In this document: positions 22,046 to 33,768 of the stretch, one piece after another
Layout of the letters: the number at the start of each line of letters is the position of its first letter
How positions within the stretch are numbered: position 1 is the first letter of the stretch
DNA from: Trogon surrucura
Taxonomy: Eukaryota; Chordata; Aves; Trogoniformes; Trogonidae
NCBI GenBank assembly: GCA_020746105.1
Contig: CM036617.1
Coordinates: 173,814,412 to 173,878,411 of the forward strand
Direction of reading: 5' to 3'
Length of the DNA: 64,000 bases
Translations under genes and position numbers: made by a program
Notes under the pieces: generated by a model
Told to the model about the DNA's origin: nothing
The model's input: the letters and a program-made list of their open reading frames with translations, nothing else
Database searches by the model: none

Positions 22046-25000
22046 CTAAAATAAAAAGAAATAAGATCAGTTCAGAGATTTTGATACAGTAGCCCAGCAG
22101 TTCCCAGCGTGGGGGGGAGGGTGTGTGTGCACTTTAATCCTAGGATCCTCTATGTGAGGGCACTTAGAACCATTAATCAGTTACTTCAGTAACAAGGAAG
22201 CACAAAAGGCAAACCAGAACCAAGGTGTCCCTTACAGCTTCAGAAGTAATACAAACTTGCTAATTAATGAAAAATCACATTGTTATTAACAATACTTGTT
22301 CTATAAGTCAACATTCCAAGAAATTAACTTTTTAAATAAAATAATTTGGCTTTAAAAATGTTGAGTGATTCCTATATGCAGAGGCAACAAAATATTATGT
22401 TTTCAATTATTTTAAGTTATTAGCATAATGCAGAAAATTAAAATGTTTACTATGCTGTCATGTTAGTGATTCACTGGCTTGACTAATTCTCCTGTCACCT
22501 GATTTGCTAGGAGAATATTTACTATTCATGAATTTGGAAAACAAAACAAAAAGTGAATACCTCGCAATACTTCACTTACTATTACAGGTCCATCTATATA
22601 TTTACCTTGATTAAACACCCATCATGGCAGTGCCACACAATTCCTTCAACTTTACCCTCACTGCAGCCTTCAAACCACGACAGTATGTCATTTTGTTTCA
22701 GAGAAGGTGGATTCTTTATTTCAAATGCTCCATGTGGTACAAGAAGATGTACAGGCTGCTTCTTGCTTCCTAATCCTGTGTTGAAAGAAACAAATATCTT
22801 CCTGCTAGTTACATGTAATAATTTAAGATTTTCCTTACTTTTATTACCGCTATCTTAAAAGCAGTCTATAAGGGTAGATTTCTATTAGATACTACAACGT
22901 TGCTCTTTAAGAGAAGAGTTAAGTATACTTTTAAGTATCAAATGTAGCTGTCTTCTCCTCATACAACTTTTTATTTATATAAAATAAACATGACATAGAG
23001 ATTTATACAGTTGCCTGCTATTAGCTAAGCTCTTCGTGCTTCAGATCATGATCCATAGCAAGAGCATCTTAGTTCCTAACAATTCAATGTGAATTAATAC
23101 TTAAGCCAGGCTGTTAACGAATGCATTGTCCCTTCACTGACTTTCAAAGTAAATCTTAATCAACGAATAGAGCTGTTAGACTTATTTTTTTTGTTGTTGC
23201 GGGAAAATGCTTAGACGAGGAGCTACTATTTTTCCTATCCATCCTTAATGGCAAAGCTGAGAAATTAGAACTCACTTGTGCTTGTATTTAATTGTTTGGG
23301 GGTTTTTTTGACAAGTCTTTTAAAGGGAGAAGTCACAACCAAAATCAAACTTAATTACATTTCTTCAAAAATAGTATTCAGCATATTTAATAATTTAAAA
23401 ATTACAACTTGTGATTAACTAGGGACTCAAAAGTGGCAGGATACAATTTTCTACTTTAATGGACTAAACAGCATCAAAAGAGCAAGTAAAAAAGTAAAGA
23501 AAAGGCAGCAACAAACAATCTTAAAATACTAAAGTGTTTTTTTTTTTTTAACAGTAATATTTAAAACAACTTTTGCAGTCATTTTTTGAAAGACTAAAGC
23601 AAAACTTTTTAATAGTAACTCCTAAAGAACATGCAGGTAGAAAGAAGTTTAATAGACATAAATATTCTCATGACAACTCGGCTTTCTGAGGTGAGTATTT
23701 CTGGGCGAGTGCTTTCTGAGCTAGCCCTTTCCCTTCTAAAAAGATTACATTGCTACCTCAGACCTTTTTTTGTATAACTTATAGGAAATGCAGTTTTCAG
23801 TCAAAAATATCATTAAATAAAAACGCATTGAAAAACAGACTATAGAAACTTACCATATGGATTTGCATTAATATTAGTCCCAATAAGCTCCAGCGTTTGT
23901 TCTAAAATTTCTGACAATGGCACCGGACTGATTTCCAGAAGGCCAGGGTCAGCGTGGTGTTTCAGTACCAGCGCTATTTCAGCCTCATAATTTACAACTG
24001 ATGAGTGCCAGCAGTACTGCTTACTATTTTTTTCCACAGGCACCCAACCTATGAGAAAACATTGCATTTTACCAAAGTGCATTTTACCAAATATGTTAAG
24101 TTACCAAATGCATACTAGAACTGTACATGCATTAAAAAAAAAAAAAAAAAAAAAACACCACAAAAAACCCCAACCAAAAAAAACCACAGTGAACTAGAAA
24201 CAGGAAGAGTAACATGAAAAGCTGTGCTGTATCTCAGAGAAATGTCAGGGAAATGCAAACGTGACAACTACGCCTTCAGCCCCGTAAGTCTTTGCAGCAA
24301 ACTGCAATTATTTCCAATGTGTCAGAAGAACAAAGCCTTTCTGAATAGTGAATGACTGACATTCCAGTTGTTCTCTGAATATGTTAGCTATTAACTCTGG
24401 AACTAATTCTAATTTGCTTTAAAAATGGATTTCCCCTCCACTGCATTTCAGCTGTGCTGTATCACAAGTACCTGGCATATGTCCATTTTCATCGGGCAAA
24501 GGGTTGCCATTGGAAAACTCGATGTCTTTTGCTGGAATCCAGGTATCTGGAACAGGCTTGAAATCCTCTTCAACATTCCAAACAAATTCTAGACATGTAA
24601 ACGTGAGATTTAGATTCTGGCAAACTGTTAAGCCAATTTTACATTTTGAACATCTTTCAGTGGAAGTATTAAACTTACATACCACGGATCTAAACCTTGT
24701 TTCACAGACAGCAGTCCCAGTTACTTAGTACATGCACCAACACGTGGCTCACTCAAGTAGTCTAGAATTAGCAGGGTTTAAGACATCACAGTAGCCTTGA
24801 AGTAGTTTAAAATTTCAAAATTAAGATTAAAAAATAACTACGTAAACAGACAACATTACATTTAAACTAGAGCAAGAGAAGTAGAATAGACTATTTCAGT
24901 TGGAAGGGACCTACAATAACCATCTAGTCCAACTGCCTAGTCCAATTCAGGGCTGATGAAGAGTTAAAGCACCTTGTTAAGGACACTGTACAAATGCTGC

Positions 25001-28000
25001 TTAAACACTGACATGCTTGGGACATGGACCACACTAGGAAGCCTGTTCCAGTGTTTGACCACTCTCTGGTACAGAAATGCTTCCTACTGTAGTGACAGGA
25101 GGAGGAGTAACAGTTTCAAACCGAAAGGAAGGTAGATTTAGATGTTAGGAAGAAATTCTTTACTATGAGGGTGGTGAGGCACTGGAACAGGTTGCCCAGA
25201 AAAGTTGTAAAAGCCCCCTCCCTGGAAGTGTTGAAGGCCGGGCTGGATGGGGCTTTGAGCAACCGGGTCTCGTGGAAGGTGTCCCTGCCCATGGAAGAGG
25301 TTTCTTCCAACCTGAACCATTCTATGATTCTATGATATGATTCTGATGACCAGTCTAATCCTCCACTGGTGCCCCTTCACATTCCCACATGTTCTATCCC
25401 TGGACCCCAGGGAGAAGAGGTCAGCACCTCCTTCTCCACTTCCACTCTTCAGGAAGTTGTAGAGAGAAATGAAGTTGCCCTTCAGCCTCCTTTTCTCCAA
25501 ACCAGACAAGCCCAAAGTCCTTAGCCACTCCTCGTAAGACATGCCTACCAGCTTTGTTGCTCTCCTCTGGACACATTCAAGAACCTTCACATCCTTCTGA
25601 AGTGGTGGGGCCCAGAACTGCACACAGTGCTCAAGGTGAGGCTACACCAGCACTGAATATGGCAGGATAATCACCTCTTTTGACTGGCTGGTCATGCTGT
25701 GTTTGACGCACCCTGGGATGGGGCTTCCCCTCTTGCCTGCCAAGGCACATCGCTCACTCCTACTGAACTGCTGTTGACCAGCACCCCCAGGTCTCTCTCT
25801 GCAGGGCTCCTCTCCAGCCACTCCTCTCCAATTCATACTTCTACCTCATATCACTCCATCCCAGGTGCAGAATTCCACATTTTGACCCATTTCATCCCAT
25901 TAGTCATAGTCCAATGCTCCAATCTATCCAGATCTCTCTGCAAGGCATCTTGCCCCTCGAGAGTCAACAGCACCTCCCACTTTGGTATCATCAGCAAACT
26001 TGCTAATGGTGGGTTCAATTCCTGCATCCAGATTGTTAATAAACATATTGAACAGAACTGGCCCTGGAATTGAACCCTGAGGAACACCACTGGTGACCAG
26101 TCACCAGCCAGATGGAGCCTCACTCAAAACAACCCTTTGAGCTCTGCTCTTCAGCCAGTTCTTCACCCAGCACACTGTGAACCCACTCATCCCACAGCTG
26201 GATAACTTGTCCAGAAGAATGCTGAGCGACAAAGTAGGAAAACCCATACTATAATCCAGAAAAAACATATCCACCGCCTTCCCTTCATCTGCTAGGCAGG
26301 TGACCTTACCATAGAAGGATATCAGATCAGTGAAACAGGACTTTATGAACTCATACTGACTGTGCCTGATGACTGCATTACTCTCTAAATGCCTTTCAAC
26401 AGTACCCTCTACAATCTCCATAATTTTTTCCAGAAACTGTGGTTAGACTAACAGGTCTGTAGTTCCCTGGGTCTTCTCTCATGCCCTTTTTTGTAGACTG
26501 GAATAACACTGGCTAGCTTCCAGACAGCAGGCACCTCCCCAGACTCCCTAGACCTTTGGTAGATGACTGAGAGTAGTCTTGCCATAAGATCCACTAGCTC
26601 CTTTAGTACTCTGGGATGAATCCCATCAAGCCCTGTGGACTTGTGAACATTCAGCTGATACAGTGGGTTTCTGACAGTTTCAGAGTCCACATACGGAAAA
26701 TCACTGTTCTTACACTCATGGTCCTTCAACTCAGGGTACTGGGCAGCCCAAGCAAGGTGTATCAGTATTACTAAAGAGGGAGGCAAAAAACACATTGAAT
26801 GCCTCCACTTTTTCTTCATCCCTGTTAGTCAGATGACCATCTTCATCAACTATTGCTCCAATATTTTCTTTAGACTTCCTCCTGCTATTAACATACTTTT
26901 AAAAGCCCTTATTGTTATCCAGAACAACACTGGCCAATTTCAACTCTAATTGAGCTTTGGCCTTTCACATCTTCTCCCTGCAGACAGCTCTGTAATCTTC
27001 TTGCAAAGCCTGGCCTCACTTCCAGAGGTCATACAACTTCTTTTTTCTCTTGAGCCCCTCAAGAAGTTCCCTGTTCAGTCAAGTTGGTCTTCTGCCCCAC
27101 TTGCCTGACTTACAGCAGAGTGGAATTGTCTGCTCCTGTGCTTCTAAAAGACTGATCAGCACTCGTGGACTCCTAAACCTTCAAACACAGATTCCCAGGC
27201 TACTCTGCTAAATAGCTTCCTAAATATCTTAAAGTTTGCTCTCCTGAAGTCCAGTGTAGCAACTTGGCTGTCTTTTTTTCTTATTACATTGATAATTTTA
27301 AACTTAACTATTTCATAAACACTGTGGCCAAGGCAGCTACCTACCATCACAAACACCATGAGTCCTTCCCTACTCATAAGCAGCAAGTCTAGGAGGGCAC
27401 CCTTCCTAGATAGCTCACTGAGTACCTGTGACAAGAAGTCATCACCTACAAACTTCAAGAATTTCTAAGTTATACTCATTCCAGAAGTATGATATTCCAA
27501 GTTGACGTCTAGGAAGTTCAAATCTCCCATAAGTAGAAGAGCTACCGATCCACAAATTTCTCCTAATTGCATATAGAATAACTCATCTGTGCTTACATCC
27601 TGGCTGGGCGATCAGTAGTAGGCTCCCACTTCAACATCTCCTTTGTTTTCCATTCCCCTAATGCTCAACCACAACATTGCAAACTAAGAGCTGCGCAATC
27701 AAAACTCCCCCTTACATACAGTGCAACACCTCCACTTTGCCTGCCCTGCCTACCTCTCCTGAACAGCCTGCAGCCCACTATCCCAGCACTCCAACTGTGC
27801 GACTCATTCCACCAAGTCTCCCTAATACCAAAGATATCATAGCTCTGGGAGCTGAGCAATGCTTCCAGTTCGCTGTTTGTTTCTCCCACTGCACGCACTG
27901 GTGTACAAGCATTCCAGATACACTTCTAAACCCGCTGTGCTCCCTGAAGCAGCGTAAATGTTCCCACCAGCACTGCTGCCTTCCAGTAATGCCATGACAA

Positions 28001-30961
28001 TCCTTGTCTTTCTTACCGCAACCCTCTTGGTACCCCTTCCCCCATCAACACTACTTTAAAGTCCTCTCAAAGTGAAGTTAAGAGTGACATGAAAATTTGG
28101 AGCAGCATCACTGATATTTCCCATGTCAGATTAGAGGTGTTTTTCCAACTGGATAACTTAAATTGCCAAAGAGAAGGAAAGAAATCTTCACTAACCTTTG
28201 CAATCTTCCAGTGAATACAAGAATCGTTTAAACCTTTTTTCAGCTTGTTTATTGGGTTTTCGATCCAGCCTGGCCCATAGATACGGTTGTCCTAGAGATT
28301 CCAGAGGGATAAAATATGTTTACTGAGGTAATCATACCCTGCAGAGTACTGAAATCAACTACATAAAAGGCAAGACAGGAATTCTCATTTGCCACTACAG
28401 AAATTTTATAGCCAAAGACACCATTTTAATTCATAAATTAATTGTTGTGTATGAAACTAAAAATCTATTTGTAGAACCTTACCTAGTTTAATAAAAAGCT
28501 TCCTTACAATTTCTGGCAAAGGGGAGAACCCCAGTAATGCAACGAACCACATTTCGTCATTTCTTCCCAACCTCTTTAATCCTTGCCAAGGAAATTTGAC
28601 ACCCTTTACTATACAAATTCTAGTGTGCCAGGAAGACTTACTAGTAAGAAAGTTTAAAACTGGAATAGTTCCTTAACTGGCATGTTCACTTAAATCATAC
28701 TTCACCTATTTTAGACAGCATAATCTATAACAATTTTATAAACACCTACTATGTTTACAGTAACTATTACTTTGTGTCCAAAATGTTTAATGAGAGCTGA
28801 ATGTACAACAGCTGCAATCCAATAAATCATACAATAAAAGTTAAAACTATGTAAAACAAGGCTTCTAGTCAGCATGAAACATCTGCATACAGATCTTCCT
28901 TATTACCTTTATAGGTAGTTACATAACAGCAGGTTCCATCCACCTTTTCAGTAGGAATTGCACTGTATATATCTGCTTCTAATGCTTTTCCAGTTATAGT
29001 TTCAGTTGCCAAAACTTTAAATGGCTGAAAAGAAGACAGGTATTTTAAACCCTCATCATGGCAATGTTACTGCCTTGTTCTCATACAGATTTTTCGGCCT
29101 TACAGATGACTTCTATAAATCCAGTATTACACATTATATCAATGACTTCTAATACTATCGAAACACACCATTGTTTCTTCAAGACACGACAATTTGGAAA
29201 ATGCTCTGCAACACAAGAAAAAAGGCAACCTTTTACAAACCCTCTTCCTCTTTTCCATTCTGTATTAGTATTTAGAGAAGACTTTGCTTTCCACTTCAAA
29301 TATAAACCATAAGGGTTCCAGTCCAACAAAACAAAATTTTGAGATGTGTCTTATGATGGCAACAGAAATTCATCACGACTAGCCGCTGCAAGCTCGCAGT
29401 TTGGAGCTGAAAGTCAACAGCACCGTGTTAGTGCAGTACACAGACCAGGTGAATGCAAGGTGGAAAAAGCATCCAGATGTTAAATACTTAGTGCTGTCAG
29501 CTAAACACTTTATTGCTTAAAACGAGCAAAGAAGTAAGTTATCCAGGGTTCTGAAACAAATACCCAGCCAAAGCTTGTCCAAATTTCTAGAACGACTTCT
29601 ACAGGGCTTCTGTAGCAGTTTTTACTGTAAACATATAATCAGTTCTGCTTGTATTCAAATATTTTCATGTATAATCATCACCTCTCCCTTTTCTCTGCCC
29701 AGTCAAGTCTGACTTCTAAGCTGGTCACTGTCTCTTTCTGCTAGCAAAACACAAATCAAGTTCTTGCCTTGCAAAAGTCTCAAAACAAAATTCAAGATTC
29801 ATAAAATGAGAACCTCCTACTTGTTTTTGTTACATTATATGGTTGTTTTATATTTTAGTAACTATATCTGTAACCATAACATACAGCTTAGATAAAGATT
29901 TCATTAAGATTAAGCTTCCTCTCTAGCAGTCATAACCCCCTGTGTTATCCTTGCCTGCACTCTGAAAAACAAAAATACAGCATATGCCAGTTCCAGATCT
30001 CATCCCCTCTCTGCTTTTTCTCTAGCAAGAAAGAATAATGCAGGGAGGTACCCTTACAGGACCATTATCAAGATGGTGTTGGTACTCAGAGTTGAACAAC
30101 TAAGTTACTGAGGCTTTGGCAGTCATTTCAGCTCTTCCATCCAGAAGTGAAACACTAATGCGAGAAAGCCACCCTGATGGATTCAAGTCGACTATGCAGC
30201 TGCCAGACAGCAGTAGGTGTTGTTAACTAAAATCAGGAAACACAAGTTGGAGGTCTACAGCTACAGGTGAACACCACCCCAATCTGCCCCGACACAGCCT
30301 TTCACATCTCAGGAAGAAATAACTTGGACTGGGCTCCACTATTTCACCTTGCTAAGCATTCCCAATGCTACGGCCTCAAATGCCTGACATTCATTTGACC
30401 GCAAAAAAAAAACCCAAAAAAAACCCAAAGCAGAAATGAAAAAAGCTTATTTTTTCCCCACAAGTCTCACAGGCTGGATGGTTTGACGCAAGCTGCCAGT
30501 GTGATCATGTCAGGGTGGCCTCATTCCTTGCCATGACTATTCCCTGCGCTTAGAAAAAGCAAACACAACACCAGGGTGAACACCTGGAGGCACTTGCCGG
30601 TGAGGGATCGAGCTGAAACGGCTCCCAGGCGACCCTTCTCTCTCGCATTTACGCGGGGGAAGCCTTACAGAGATCTCTGCCGTGCACTTGGCCCTGGTGT
30701 TCCCCTGCCCGCAGCAGCGCCGGGCCACGCCGGGCGGGTCTGAGGCGCTCGGTGCTGCCGACTGTCCCCGCCCGCTCCGGTACCCGCGGCCCAGCCACTA
30801 CCCCTCGGCTCGGCCCGGCCCCGGCCCCGGCCCTGCCTGCCTCCCGTCCGGCCCTGTGCCCCCCCAGCCACCTGGTGCTCCCGCTTGGTCGACGGCTCCT
30901 CCTTCACCTCCGTCACGAACAAACACGGCACCTTCCGCTGCACCGCGCACCGGCGGCTCAT
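21857..30961 (-). CDS. RLIG1: RLIG1 (C12orf29), RNA 5'-phosphate and 3'-OH ligase 1, complete CDS in 7 exons
   Basis: RLIG1 is an ATP-dependent RNA ligase. It adenylates its own lysine, transfers AMP to an RNA 5' phosphate, and joins it to a 3' hydroxyl. It is linked to RNA repair under oxidative stress. Coding exons in transcript order: 30872-30961, 28907-29024, 28196-28291, 24472-24588, 23854-24048, 22606-22775, 21857-22045. They give 324 residues, against 325 in human, with every splice phase consistent. The nucleotidyltransferase motif I is K57-V-D-G60. The motif IV-like EGIVW starts at E249. The motif V-like lysine is K262 in LIK. The start ATG opens [20 protein letters not shown] inside a CpG island. 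The gene converges with CEP290 and diverges from C12orf50. All catalytic motifs I can name are intact. Confidence 0.97.
22606..22775 (-). CDS. RLIG1: RLIG1 coding exon 6 (motifs IV and V)
   Basis: Acceptor caacacag, donor ATCAAG|GTAAAT, ending in phase 0. It encodes residues 207-262 with the EGIVW and LIK nucleotidyltransferase motifs. Confidence 0.95.
23854..24048 (-). CDS. RLIG1: RLIG1 coding exon 5
   Basis: Acceptor tctcatag, donor TATG|GTAAGT, phase 1 to 1. It contains [20 protein letters not shown] and [13 protein letters not shown]. Confidence 0.95.
24133..24155 (+). repeat. Poly(A) tract in an RLIG1 intron
   Basis: A run of about 21 A followed by A/C-rich low-complexity sequence up to about 24190. 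Confidence 0.9.
24472..24588 (-). CDS. RLIG1: RLIG1 coding exon 4
   Basis: Acceptor tgtctag, donor CCAG|GTACTT, phase 1 to 1. It reads [20 protein letters not shown] and ends [12 protein letters not shown]. Confidence 0.95.
24878..28065 (-). mobile_element. Long CR1 LINE (minus), interrupted by another CR1
   Basis: About 2.9 kb of CR1 in the same direction as RLIG1, filling most of one RLIG1 intron. From its 5' side on the minus strand come endonuclease-like sequence ([12 protein letters not shown] near 27800), reverse-transcriptase-type sequence with frameshifts ([25 protein letters not shown]), and the C-terminal ORF2 end (25330-25623). The 3' end is at 24878. Stops and frameshifts make it inactive. 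A plus-strand CR1 splits it at 25090-25340. Confidence 0.9.
25090..25340 (+). mobile_element. Short CR1 LINE 3' fragment nested in the minus CR1
   Basis: It runs from gtgacaggaggaggagtaac to attctatgattctatgat. CR1 sequence on the two sides (…cttcctactg and ccagtctaatcctcc…) would be contiguous without it, so it inserted later. Confidence 0.85.
28196..28291 (-). CDS. RLIG1: RLIG1 coding exon 3
   Basis: Acceptor atctctag, donor CAAAG|GTTAGT, phase 1 to 1. It reads [21 protein letters not shown] long CR1 starts about 130 bp downstream in the transcript. Confidence 0.95.
28907..29024 (-). CDS. RLIG1: RLIG1 coding exon 2 (catalytic lysine)
   Basis: Acceptor ttcag, donor AAAG|GTAATA, ending in phase 1. 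It encodes residues 31-69, including the KVDGT adenylation motif with nucleophile K57. Confidence 0.95.
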
Positions 30962-31250
30962 GGCCCCGACCGCCCGCCCGCTCCCGCCGCCGGCCCAGCG
31001 CCCCGCCGGCACCGCGCCTGCGCCGCCCCGCCCTTCTCTGCCCGCGGTGCGCGACGGGAAAGGGAGTCCGGCGGCGCCTGCCCGGTAACGGGCGACGCGC
31101 CTGAGGCGAGAGGGAGGCAGCCCGGGCGGTTCCCGTGGTGGCAGCCGTTACCCGTTGACCGCGCGGCGCCTCGGCCGGGCCGGGGGCGTGGGTGCCGTGT
31201 CCCCAGCGGGTGGGGACCTCACTGTGTCTGTCTTTGCCTCCCAGCCCCTC
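30560..31250. promoter_or_regulatory. CpG-island promoter of RLIG1
   Basis: The local base composition switches to very GC- and CpG-rich around RLIG1 exon 1, with repeated ccggccccgg and ccgccc runs, while flanking DNA is AT-rich. No TATA box is evident, as expected for a housekeeping CpG-island promoter. Several long open frames here come only from the scarcity of stop codons. Divergent transcription toward C12orf50 is possible but no exon is visible on that side. Confidence 0.7.
30872..30961 (-). CDS. RLIG1: RLIG1 coding exon 1 with start codon
   Basis: It has 30 codons from ATG (30961-30959) to CAG|GTGGCT, phase 0. It reads [20 protein letters not shown] and then [12 protein letters not shown] content is very high, in the promoter CpG island. 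Confidence 0.95.
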
Positions 31251-31782
31251 CGCTGGGCAGGGGAGAGAAAGTACAATGAGAAGCTCGTGGGTGGAGATAC
31301 GGGCAGGAGGATCACTCGGCAGTTACCGTCATGGACAAGAAAGACTTGTCTTGGAGAAATAAATTTATTACCCGTCAGATCTGAGTAGGGGGTACTGGTG
31401 GATGACAAGCTCACCATGAGCCATCAGTGGCACTTGCAGCTCTGAAAGCCAATCGTGTCCTGGGCTGCATCAAGAGATGTGTGGCCAGCAGGTTGAGGGA
31501 GGGGATTCTCCCCCTCTACTCCATTCTCTTAAGACCCCACCTGGAGTATTGCATCCAGTTCTGGAGCCCACAGTACAAGAAAGGTATGGATGTGCTGGAG
31601 CCAGCCCTTCCAGAGAAGGGCCATGAGGAGGATCAGAGGGCTGGAGCACCTCTCCTGTGAAGACAGACTGAGAGAGTTGGGGCCGTTCAGTCTGGAGAAA
31701 AGAAGGCTCCGAGGAGACCTTATTGTCGCCTTCCAGCATCTCAAAGCAGCCTACAAGAAAGCTGGTGAGGGGCTTTTTAGGA

Positions 31783-33252
31783 TTTCTTTTGCTGAGGGAG
31801 CTGGCGGGAGTCATTGCTAGGCCACTCTCCATCATCTTTGGTAAGTCGTGGGGAACAGGTGAGGTGCCTGAAGACTGGAGGAAAGCAAATGTCACTCCAG
31901 TCTTCAAGGAGGGCAGGAAGGATGACCCGGGTAACTACAGACCGGTCAGCCTCACCTCCATCCCTGGAAATGTGATGGAACAACTTATCCTTGGTGCTGT
32001 CTCTAGGCATATCAAGCATAAGAGGGTCATTAGGAGGAGTCAGCATGGCTTTGCCAAGGGGAAGTCCTGTTTGACCAACCTGATAGCCTTTTATGAAGAC
32101 ATAACCAGGTGGATGGATGGTGGCCGTGCAGTGGATGTGGTCTATCTGGATTTTGACACTGTCTCCCACAGCATCCTCATAGGTAAACTGAGGAAGTGTG
32201 GTCTGGATGACTGAGTAGTGAGGTGAGTTGTTAACTGGTTGAAGGGAAGAAGCCAGAGAGTTGTAGTCAATGGGGCAGAGTCTAGCTGGAGGCCTGTGTC
32301 TAGTGGGATCTCTCAGTCGTCAGTACTGAGGCCAGTGCTGATTAGAGAGTGTTGTCAGCAAGTTTGCTGATGATACAAAGTTGGGAGGAGTGGTTGACAC
32401 ACCAGAAGGCTGTGCTGCCATTCAGAGAGACCTAGACAGGCTGGAGGGCTGGGCGGGGAGAAGTCTTACGAAGTTCAACAAGGGCAAGTGTAGAGTTTTG
32501 CACTTAGGAAAGAACAACCCCATCTGCCAGTATAGGTTGGGGACTGACCTGTTGGAGAGCAGCGTACGGGAAAGGGAACTGAGGGTTCTAGTGGACAGCA
32601 GGATGACCATGAGCCAGCAATGTGGCCCCGTGGCCAAGAAGGCCAATGACATCCTGGGGTTGTATTAGAAGGGGAGTAACTAGTAGGTCGAGAGAGGTCC
32701 TCCTACCCCTCTAGTCTGTCCTGGCGAGGCTGCATCTGGAATATTGTGCCCAGCTCTGGGCCTCTCTGCTCAAGAGAGACAGGGAACTGCTTGAGAGAGT
32801 CCAGCGCAGAGCCACAAATGTGATGAAGGGAGTGGAGCATCTCCCTTATGAGGAACGGCTGAAGGAGCTGGGTCTCTTTAGCTTGGAGAAGAGGAGGCTG
32901 AGGGGTGACCTCATTAATGTTTATAAATATGTCAAGGGGGAGTGTCAGGAGGATGGTGCCAGGCTCTTTTCAGTGATGTCTGATGATAGGACAAGGGGCA
33001 ACGGGTACAACCTGGAACATAGGAGGTTCCACAAAAATATTAGAAAAAACTTCTTCTCTGTGAGGGTGACAGAGCACTGGCACAGGCTGCCCAGGGAGGT
33101 TGTGGAGTCTGCTTCTTTGGAGACATTCAAAACCCACCTGGATGCATTCCTGTGTGACCTACTCTAGGCTATCCTGCTCTGGCATGGGGGGCTGGACTAG
33201 ATGATCTTTTGAGGTCCCTTCCAACCCCTGACATTATGTGATTCTGTGATGT
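31783..33252 (+). mobile_element. CR1 LINE (plus) nested in host CR1
   Basis: It covers the mid-RT region to the 3' end. Translated pieces include LTNLIAFYEDITRWMDGGRA and VYLDFDTVSHSIL before a TGA, then FADDTKLGG-type and C-terminal ORF2 sequence (32820-33167). It has several stops and a deletion near 32340. It ends attatgtgattctgtgatg. Confidence 0.9.
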
Positions 33253-33382
33253 CAGGTAGTGATAGGACTAGAGGGAATGGATTAAAGCTAGAGATGGATC
33301 GGTTCAGATTGGATGTTAGAAAGAAATTCTTCACCATGAGGGTGGTGAGACACTGGAACAGGTTGCCCAGAGAGGTGGTGGA

Positions 33383-33630
33383 ATCATAGAATCATAGAAT
33401 GTTAGGGATTGGAAGGGACCTCGAAAGATCATCAAGTCCAATCCCCCTGCCAGAGCAGGAATGCCTAGACTATGCCCCACAGGAACGTGTCCAGGCAGGT
33501 CTTGAATGTCTCCAGAGAAGGAGACTCCACAGCCTCTCTGGGCAGCCTGTTTCAGTGTTCCGTCACCCTCACTGAGAAGAAGTTTCTTCTCGAGTTTAAG
33601 CGGAACCTCTTATGTTCCAGTTTCAGCCCA
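33383..33630 (-). mobile_element. CR1 LINE 3' fragment (minus) nested in host CR1
   Basis: atcatagaatcatagaatgt opens the reverse-complemented CR1 3' end. It is nearly identical in wording to the start of the copy at 5701. It ends abruptly at cagtttcagccca, where host CR1 resumes. Confidence 0.9.
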
Positions 33631-33768
33631 TCCCTGGAAGTTTTTAAGGCCAGGCTGGATGGGGCTCTGAGAAACCTAGTGGGAGATGTCCCTGCCCCTG
33701 GCAGGGGGGTTGGGACTAGATGATCTTTAAGGTCCCTTCCAACCCTTACAATTCTATGATTCTATGAA

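Larger units (their letters stand above)
31390..33768 (+). mobile_element. Host CR1 LINE carrying two nested CR1 insertions
   Basis: The host copy is in three pieces: 31390-31782, 33253-33382 and 33631-33768. The first ends caagaaagctggtgaggggc and the second resumes gtagtgataggactagaggg, contiguous in normal CR1. The third ends with tctatgattctatg. It starts about 430 bp upstream of the RLIG1 start codon, pointing away. Confidence 0.85.

Noticed and set aside
30665-31279. Long overlapping open frames on both strands at the CpG island
   Set aside because: They arise from GC-rich DNA with few stop codons. Only the RLIG1 exon 1 frame has homology and a splice donor.
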